64,000 nucleotides of DNA from assembly GCA_030512295.1 (NCBI GenBank), contig JAULSR010000005.1:1984001-2048000 (forward strand), written 5' to 3'. This DNA comes from Bombardia bombarda. Lineage: Eukaryota > Ascomycota > Sordariomycetes > Sordariales > Lasiosphaeriaceae. The notes under the pieces were generated by a model, which ran no database searches, was not told where the DNA came from, and was given only the letters and a program-made list of their open reading frames with translations. How positions within the stretch are numbered: position 1 is the first letter of the stretch; the number at the start of each line of letters is the position of its first letter. Below are positions 57,099-64,000 of the stretch, one piece after another. A program made the translations under genes and the position numbers.

Positions 57099-59757
57099 TC
57101 AATCATTAATAGGAATCGGCTCTACAAATTCAAAACCCTCGTCATCATTATCGACCAATTTGATGCCGAAGCTTTCTTCATCGTCGTCGCCGTTGTCGTC
57201 CTCATCATCCATCGCATGATGGCCCGCCAAATCTTGCGAGGAGGTAATGATAGGTGCATTTCCTTGGGCTTTGACGGCATTTTTATTGCTCATACCTGAT
57301 GAGTTTATATTTTCTTGCCCTGTTCGTATAGGTTCTCTGAACATGTATGGTTGTGAATCCTGCCTTGGGCGGATTGGTGGTAATGTCGGTGTGACAGAAG
57401 GTCCTCTATTTGCCTGTATGGTGGTTTCTCGACGGGTCTGTGGTTGGGACGAGGAACGCATTCCAGGACCGCTAGGTCTTTCTGGCAGCTCATCACCGCC
57501 AAGATGATTCCCTGCCAATGGATCGTAGCTTGTTGCAAGGCTCTGTGATGCTGACCTGACCACGGTTGTCCGTTGAAGCCTTCTTGTCTCAGGGCCCGGA
57601 CCGCCCATCGAGAAGGTTTCTCTCGGCGGTGGTGCTGGCTTGCTGGAGCTTTGAGAAGGCTCCGCAACGCTCAGGTTATCGAACCCAAAATCAATCAGAG
57701 TTCCAGTCCTGCTACCGTCTAGATCGGTAAGTACAATGACATCCTCCTTTTCGATTGGTCCGGCCCCGGTGCCCGCAACAACTGGGACCTCGCACCGAGC
57801 CAGGATCTTGTCGATAAGATCGGGATAACGCATGTGGCCTTGTACTTCCTCACTCAGGTCGAGGTTCTCGACGCCTTCAATGTCTTTGATCTCCTGTAAG
57901 CCCGCTATTCCGAGCTGAATTGACGTTGCACGGTACAGAAACGCAAGTAAATAGTCGTTTTCCGAATAGACATTAAACATTTTCCCCGACACTACGCTGC
58001 GCATCATCTGCCAGTGGTGCCTATTGGAAGGGACAGGAGAGCCGATAAAGACCACGGTATCGACCAGACCAAAGGCACGTCGCTTTGCGAGAGTCCGTAG
58101 GCATGCGTAAATTACTCTGGCGCCCAGTGAGTACCCGATAAGGGTCACGGGCCGTTCACCTTGGACCTTGTTGATCAGTGCATCTGCGAGGATTTCTCCA
58201 GCTTTCTCTGACCTGTTTCTGGCGAGGCTAAAGGGGTTGTCGATGCTGGTGGCTGCTGAAAGGAGGTGTACGGGCCATAGCGCAGACCACAGCGTCGCCA
58301 GCACAGTCCTTTTCAAGATTTCAGCCTTGACGTAGTTCCAGGTATAAGAGGAAACCAGGCCTTGGAGAGACTGGCCCAGTCCTAGAAGGCTCTTCAGTTC
58401 GTATCGCAGGGCAAATGTCTCAGAGTCGTGACCGAGACATCTCCATGGTCCTGTTATATCGTTCTGGGTAGTAAGCCAGCCATTTACACCAATGGTTACC
58501 CTGAGGCGTCTGACATCTTTCTCGTCATTATGAGCTTTCTTATACTTGGCACCCCACTCTTCCTTGAGCGGAATGAAACGGAAGTCCTCAACCTCACGAG
58601 CGTATTGATCAACCATCTCCCCCTAAAATGCGCTGCCGTCAGCAATATCCTCGAAAAGTATCAAGGATGGTAAACACGCCGATTTCATAATTTCTTACCG
58701 TCATCCTCGCCCCGAACGCCCCAAACAGCGTGCCAACAAGAGCACCGTTCATCCAAAAAATCCCCAAAAAGCTCGCCACACCTCCCAACCCCACTGACCC
58801 CATCAACCCACCTATCGCCCCGGCCACCACAGGAGCAGCCAGCCCGCCCGTGACCCCTATGAGAGCAGCACCAGCAACCGAAGCCAGACCGACCTTCCAG
58901 TACCGACTCGCCTGATTCTCCTGTTTCTGTTTCTGCTTCTCAGCATCCGCCGACATGGACCCAGCGCGATTGGTGTTCTCTTGCTGGCGCGCAGCATCAG
59001 CCGACGTCTCGACCAGCGACTTTGCAATCTCGACCTCCTCAGCATTCACGGTAGCCAGAGGAAGCCCAAGCGCCGAGGCCAAGTAGACGGCCAGGGCACG
59101 CGAATGGGCCGAGTACGTCCCGGCAGAGAGAAGCACCAACAGCACGCAGCTCAGCACCTCCTCCCGGTCCTCGAGCGGGATGGTCACCAGCCGCGAGGGG
59201 ATGGCATGATACAAGGCCTGCAGGCGCGCCACGGCCTGAGCCCGTTCCCGTTCGGCCGTCGCAGTTTCGTTTCCGTCCGCACCGTCACCGAAATCAATCA
59301 GGTCTTCCCCGGCGGCTGGCGTCTCGGCTCGCTGCTTGGCTTGTCGCGCCCTCCGCTTCCGGAGCTCGTCGACCTGCTTGGCGTCGCTGCGAACCGAAAG
59401 GATCTCCCTCAGCTTGTCGACCACGTCTTTCTGCCAGGCGTCGAAATGTGCGAGCGCTGCCTGACGCAGACGTATCAGCTCTGCGCTGGGCGCCGCGGCG
59501 GCGCTGGGCCCCCGGCGCTGGGAAGGGGAAGAAGAATCCGACGTTCTGATGTCTTGCGTGTCGTCGTCGTCGGCGGTGGGATCAGGGGAGGTAACAAAGA
59601 GTGGGGCAGCAGCAGTGTCGTCTCCTGCTGTGTCGTTCAACTCAATCTGAGAGCGCATCCAGGTCGTTATCTCCATGATGAGAGTGTAGAGTTCCAAGCG
59701 CCTGGTGAAATGGAGCACAAAGAGCACCTGGCGCGGCTCACTGGCGCGAGGAGCCAT
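57099..59757 (-). CDS. TMCO4/DUF726 family membrane alpha/beta hydrolase
   Basis: Exon 1 (59757-58699) and exon 2 (58622-57099) join in phase 0 across a 76-bp intron (GTAAGA...TTTTAG), giving 860 residues. Exon 1 begins MAPRASEPRQVLFVLHFTRR. Its end carries a Gly/Ala-rich hydrophobic region (ASVAGAALIGVTGGLAAPVV onward, to about residue 350) with two or three membrane passes. Exon 2 has the hydrolase core: WGAKYKKAHNDEKDVRRLRV, the nucleophile elbow TLIGYSLGARVIYACL with a G-x-S-x-G motif, VVFIGSPVP and the probable acid/His segments in NVYSENDYLL. The last about 200 residues are disordered and end acidic. Substrate is unknown in this family. The 3' end faces NOC2 at 286 bp. Confidence 0.9.
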
Positions 59758-62275
59758 TGTGCTTGTTCTTTCTGTTTTGTATTTGTTGTTGTTGTTGTCT
59801 TTCTTATTTTGTGACCGATAGAACGAATGTGCAACAAAGGCAAATTGTGGTACTATTCAAAAGGAGGATTCAGAACTGCCGTCCTTCTATCATGCACATG
59901 GAAGGCGCGAGTGTGTTGGTTGAACTGGACGAGTTGCAACTACCAAGCCCCTCCTTCAATAAGGCACCGCGCCACAACGCCCCGCCATGCTCTAGCGTTT
60001 GGTTGCTGTCGTCCAGATTCCAGGCAGACATGCAGCTGGCGATCCCGCTTGAGGCCTCATCACAAAACCACATATCCCAAGTTATTATCTTGTTCAATAC
60101 TACCAACAGTTGTGACGTAGTCAATACTAGTACTCAATGCTACCTAAGGTGGGTAAGCATGTAAGTAGGTACTTAATCCTGGAAGCAAGCGCCATTCCGA
60201 ATCCGGAAAGAAGCATCAATATACACTCGCCTTTTTCATGGTGAAATTCACCATGTAATCGCGAGCACTCAAAATCATAAGATGTCGACGTTTGGACCGC
60301 CTGTCACCTAGGTAGCAACCTACCTTAGTTCGTATAACCAATACCATAACAACATGGATATACGTAATACTCTAGGGCGGTTACACCTAGGTCAGCTCAA
60401 TACAGAAGATATCGGTACTTGCCGCTCCTAGACTTTCTACTTAGGAACCAACCACGTCCTCTTGGTACTAAGTGGTTAATGAGTGTGACTGGGCCGGAAT
60501 ATATTTCCCCGGTTCTGCAGCACCGGGGTTCTATCCTGACATTAAAGCCTCGTATGCGTATATTCATGTGACTAAGCAAGAAACCACAGCACCATGCCAG
60601 GACTTTGTGCGTCTCTTCTCAGTGAGGAGGAGGGCAGATCATTCAGACGCCTGCTACCGCTGCGATGATCCGGGATTAAGTTGCCAAATTCGCATATGCA
60701 TTGTCCCTCTCCCATCCCCCTCCCCCTCCCCCACGAACAGACAGTAGGAGTCGCTTACATTGCCTTGCACAGACAAAGGACGATGTTGATCTGGCTCGTC
60801 AGCCGATGGTTGATTGTCGAATCAAAAGGTCGATGCGTTACACGGGCGTTTGCAGAGCCGAACAACCCGAGGTGGAACCTTTTTGTCACTGATAAGAGTT
60901 GAGCAGCCATGGATGAAATATGGACAGTAAAATTGCGTGCGTGCGTGCGTGCGTACGTAATTGTACTGTGTCTGGGTATGTCGAGTGCTTTTGTACCATG
61001 TGTGTGCTGGCTTCAAGTGTTGTGTGTGTGTACTGGTTGTGCGCTTCAAGTTCTGTGCTTGTGTGTTGGATGTGCGCGTGTGTGTGCCTGTGTATGTGTG
61101 CCTGATGTGCCTACGCTGGGCGCGACCGGAATACCTTAATAAGTACCTTACCTCGCTTGCTTGTACGCATTCATATACGTACATGAGGTAAAAATAAGCA
61201 ACGGTCGAGATCTTTGGTCACTTTCTTGGCATAAATGATGATGGGTCACTTGTGTCCTGCAGCCCTTGATTCGATGCCGCCTCGGACAAGCTCTGCTTTT
61301 GGTGGAACTCCCCTGCAGGCCATGAAGGGGGGCAGGAGGGGAGGGTCTTACAGAAGGCACATTAGATGGAGAGAAGCAAAGAAACTACCATGTAGCATGT
61401 GGGATAATTGGATGTCGTGTAATTTGTGTGCGTTCCTATCGCTCTGTCAATTCCGACACTTCTCTTGGCTTGGTCTCCCTCTCTCTGTGTGTCGGGTGCT
61501 CTTGGACAAATTGGACGAATTGGCCGGGCTCCCGGGACCTGGGTCTCTTCCGAAAGTGCCTACGGGGATACCTTTCCCTTGGAGAGCCTATTGATGGACA
61601 CCACTGACAGCGTGTTCCGTAATGCGGTGTGCGTGTTACCCGGCCTAAAACAAATGCATCGACCTGCAGGCCTTGTCTGAGTCTTTGAAGTGATAGTATC
61701 AGGGAAGGGGGTAAGGTAGCTGGTACCTAGGTTGTAACAAGTTGTTGGTAGGCAGGTGCTTCCCGACCGGGTGCCAGCCACCACCTCCTACCACCTCCAC
61801 TACAAGGGCTGCATAAGAGATTGCTGCACTTCACAGTATTCCCGCCATGGGCATTGAGCAGAAGAACAAATGGAAGTGAGGTGGTTACAAGAAAGCCTGC
61901 TCTCCCCTCCACTCCACTCCTACCCCCCCCCTTCCTACTAGTGTAGAGGCTGACTCCACCTGCGCCGCCCGAACCCTGCAAGGCCCAGAGTGTCTCTGGA
62001 CCCAGACGGAGCGAGGTCAGCCCGCCAAGATTCTTGGCACCTGAAAACCCCCCCGTCCGCCCTCCCCTTCCCGGTTTCTTGGCTCCCCGCAATTCTCCTC
62101 CCATCCGTCCTTCCTGCACCACACAAACCGACACCAATCTTCAACGGTGCTTTCGACCCGCGCCCTCCCCAAAAAATTCCCATATTGCGCGTTTGAACTT
62201 TGCAACTGCCTCACACACCCAGTGGCCTGGCGCATGCTGTCGGCCCCGAGCGGAAGGGTTGCCTGACCCTTCGAA
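59758..62275. other. Intergenic region with GT-rich tract and CCTAGGTA motifs
   Basis: About 2.5 kb without a supportable gene. Near-palindromic TACCTAAGGT or CACCTAGGTAG motifs occur near 60141, 60306-60327, 60385 and 61711-61734. A GT/GC-rich purine-pyrimidine alternating tract runs from about 60938 to 61100. Low-complexity C- and CT-rich sequence precedes the next gene. Confidence 0.45.
60938..61100. repeat. GT/TGCG-rich alternating tract
   Basis: It begins with GCGTGCGTGCGTGCGTACGT and continues as interrupted TGTG/CTTGTG words. It is a degenerate dinucleotide-type repeat with no coding support. Confidence 0.7.
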
Positions 62276-64000
62276 ATGCTCGACAATGTCCATGTGTAAG
62301 TTTGCGCCTCTCCCGGTCTCCCGCCCGCCGAGCCCTTTAGCCTTTGCCCCTCCACAGCTGTCCACTGTGCCTGCTGCTTGGCGGGTCGCTGCGCTTTGAG
62401 GCTATCGCGTCTTGGCTAGCCAAGCTTTTTGCCAAGCCTGGGCCCCAAAACGACAAACACGGGGGTATGGTATCCGTACTGACGTCTCACACAGCTGTCG
62501 AGGAGATCCGCAATGTCGTGTACGTCCTGCTTCGTTTTAGAAACGGTCGACCCTTTTTTTTTTTTTTCCTTACTCCACATTTTTCACTTTGTGGGCTTGG
62601 AAGTCTAAACCTTGACTACGTACATCGTCATGACTCTCTGCACCGCTCCTGTCACATCACAGTGTCTGCCAAGATAAAAGGAGCTTGGCTACCTGTCACA
62701 GCCTTGGCTCAACCTCCCGCCTCAAATTCTTTACGTGGTCCTGGTTACTACTGTCGACTAGATGTTTAATCGTGCTGACACAAAGGCAGCCTTCTGCTCA
62801 GTAACCCGGCGTGGAAGGGCGTGGGCACCATCCCGAGTACCGTCATTAGAAACATCACGGCTCTGTCGGTATGCTACCGTCCTCTTCTTGGCCAATCTCG
62901 AGTGCAGCGCTGATTTGACCGGGCTGGTAGAGTCGTTTTGCCTTCTCAACTCGCTTCACGGAAAATATAACCGTGCTCGCCTCCAAGTATGCCGGGACAA
63001 CGAATGGCCGTATACAGGGCCTGCTCTATGTCCCCGATATTTTGTCTGGTGACCCATGTGCGGCCCTGGTAGCACCTCATGTGCCTGATACTGCCGCCCG
63101 CCGGGCGGATCTTCCGCCGGCAAACTATAATCTGATCGCTATTGTTCCCTGGGTCAGCGCCGAATGCTCACAAACATATCTAACCTCCGCCCGCAAGGAC
63201 CCCATACGAGGCATGATTTTCTACCAGCCGGATAACACAACCTCCACTCCGCCTCCGCCTGACGATCCTGTATGGGATCTTCAAGATGAAGGGAGGTGGA
63301 GGACTCAAAGTGGATATCCCATCTACGCCGTGTCCGGCCAGGCCGGTCACCAGATGATGTACCAGTTGAGCCTTTACTCGGGAGATCTGGATACGGTACC
63401 CTTCGGTCAGAACATTAGCGACTACTATAATCCTGACCCAAATGACTACGTTCGGGTCTGGACCGAGCTAGTTGTAACCACGCCATCCACTTTGCCTGGA
63501 ATCTGGGTTTATATTCTCATCATTGCCGGCGTCCTTCTCGCCATTATTGGAGGAACATCGTTTATGATGCATTTTGCTCAGTCACGGCGGCGGGCCGCCC
63601 TCAAACGTCGTGTAATAGCTGGCCAGGTCAACCTCGAAGGGTTGGGCATCAAACGGCTCACGGTGCCAATGGAGCACATTCAGACATTTCCCCTGTTTAC
63701 TTACCATTACGAGCCGGATAGCACTAGCCCGCCTATATCCCCCACAACTGCAACAACGCCGCGACCCCCCGCCCTACACGCTCTACCAGGCCCAGAAGGT
63801 CAAGTAGAGATCCATTAGATGGCGTTGCTGATAAAACAACAATAACGCGAGTCGCCACAATCTCGGAAAAGGGGCTGAGTAACCCGTCTGCCGCCTTTGC
63901 CATCGCAACTGACTATCAACCCGTCTGTGCAGTGTGTCTCGAGCCATATCAAAATCGAGTCACTGTGATCCGCGAGCTACCCTGCGGCCACATATTTCAT
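62276..64000 (+). CDS. Membrane-anchored RING-H2 E3 ubiquitin ligase (3' end outside window)
   Basis: Proposed exons: 62276-62295, 62358-62519, 62802-62868, 62931-63798 and 63852 to the edge, all phases consistent. The luminal part includes NITVLASKYAGTTNGRIQGL and a region that could be a protease-associated (PA) domain. One membrane segment follows (IWVYILIIAGVLLAIIGGTS onward), then a basic RRRAALKRRV stop-transfer. The cytosolic side ends in a RING-H2 start (CAVCLEPYQNRVTVIRELPC, then GHIFH) cut by the window. PA-TM-RING ligases act in endosomal or vacuolar membranes. The third and fourth exons and the RING are well supported. The first two exons and the 53-bp last intron (GTCAAG, GCTGATAA branch, CGCGAG) are less certain, since the acceptor is GAG. 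No clear signal peptide is seen in this start. Confidence 0.7.

Noticed and set aside
60909..61191. Cys/Val-rich plus-strand frames
   Set aside because: They arise from the GT-rich tract in three frames at once and have no coding character.

Overview
The window is nuclear DNA of a filamentous ascomycete. Genes carry short introns of about 50-200 bp with GTRNGT donors, CTRAY-type branch sites and YAG acceptors. The gene set (class II DAHP synthase, RIC8, MDM12, ATG10, a combined C2H2 plus Zn2Cys6 transcription factor, a WSC-glyoxal oxidase) fits Pezizomycotina, most likely Sordariomycetes. I cannot name the genus. I see no convincing tRNA, rRNA or CRISPR array.

Layout, left to right. 0-8 kb: the 3' part of a secreted WSC/glyoxal oxidase, a HYPK-like chaperone gene divergent from class II DAHP synthase, and a hexose-6-phosphate mutarotase. 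8-17 kb: RIF1 (minus strand) divergent from the G-alpha exchange factor RIC8. 18.6-23.5 kb: a ten-exon zinc-finger regulator with a polyglutamine tract, and a small PX-like gene. 24.9-28.9 kb: a repeat island. It holds two families of TA-flanked inverted-repeat elements, one inserted in a copy of the other with the matching empty site also in the window, and a pseudogene of a coiled-coil/nuclease/kinase (Crinkler-like) protein broken by four nonsense codons. Three minisatellites or tandem arrays in the window are associated with this island or with the AT-rich block at 50.7 kb. 29.8-41 kb: an NTF2-like protein with a repeated aromatic-acidic motif, an amino acid permease, a 3.5 kb gene-poor stretch, and a GH47 alpha-mannosidase. 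42-50 kb: ATG10, a U1A/U2B''-type RRM protein, ARPC1, and a large AT-hook/BRCT protein with an apparent frameshift. 51.5-59.8 kb: MDM12, VPS28 and NOC2, then a TMCO4-type hydrolase. 62.3 kb to the edge: a membrane RING E3 ligase cut by the window end.

Most genes are unrelated housekeeping functions: shikimate pathway, glycan trimming, autophagy, ESCRT-I, ERMES, ribosome biogenesis, splicing, actin nucleation. They share bidirectional promoter regions or end convergently, and I see no metabolic cluster. The observations most worth following are the repeat island, with transition patterns resembling repeat-induced point mutation (RIP), two GC-AG introns placed in highly conserved codons, an in-frame stop-free intron in RIF1, and the motif array of the NTF2-like protein. 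Exon boundaries were set by hand from splice signals and reading-frame continuity, without transcript evidence.
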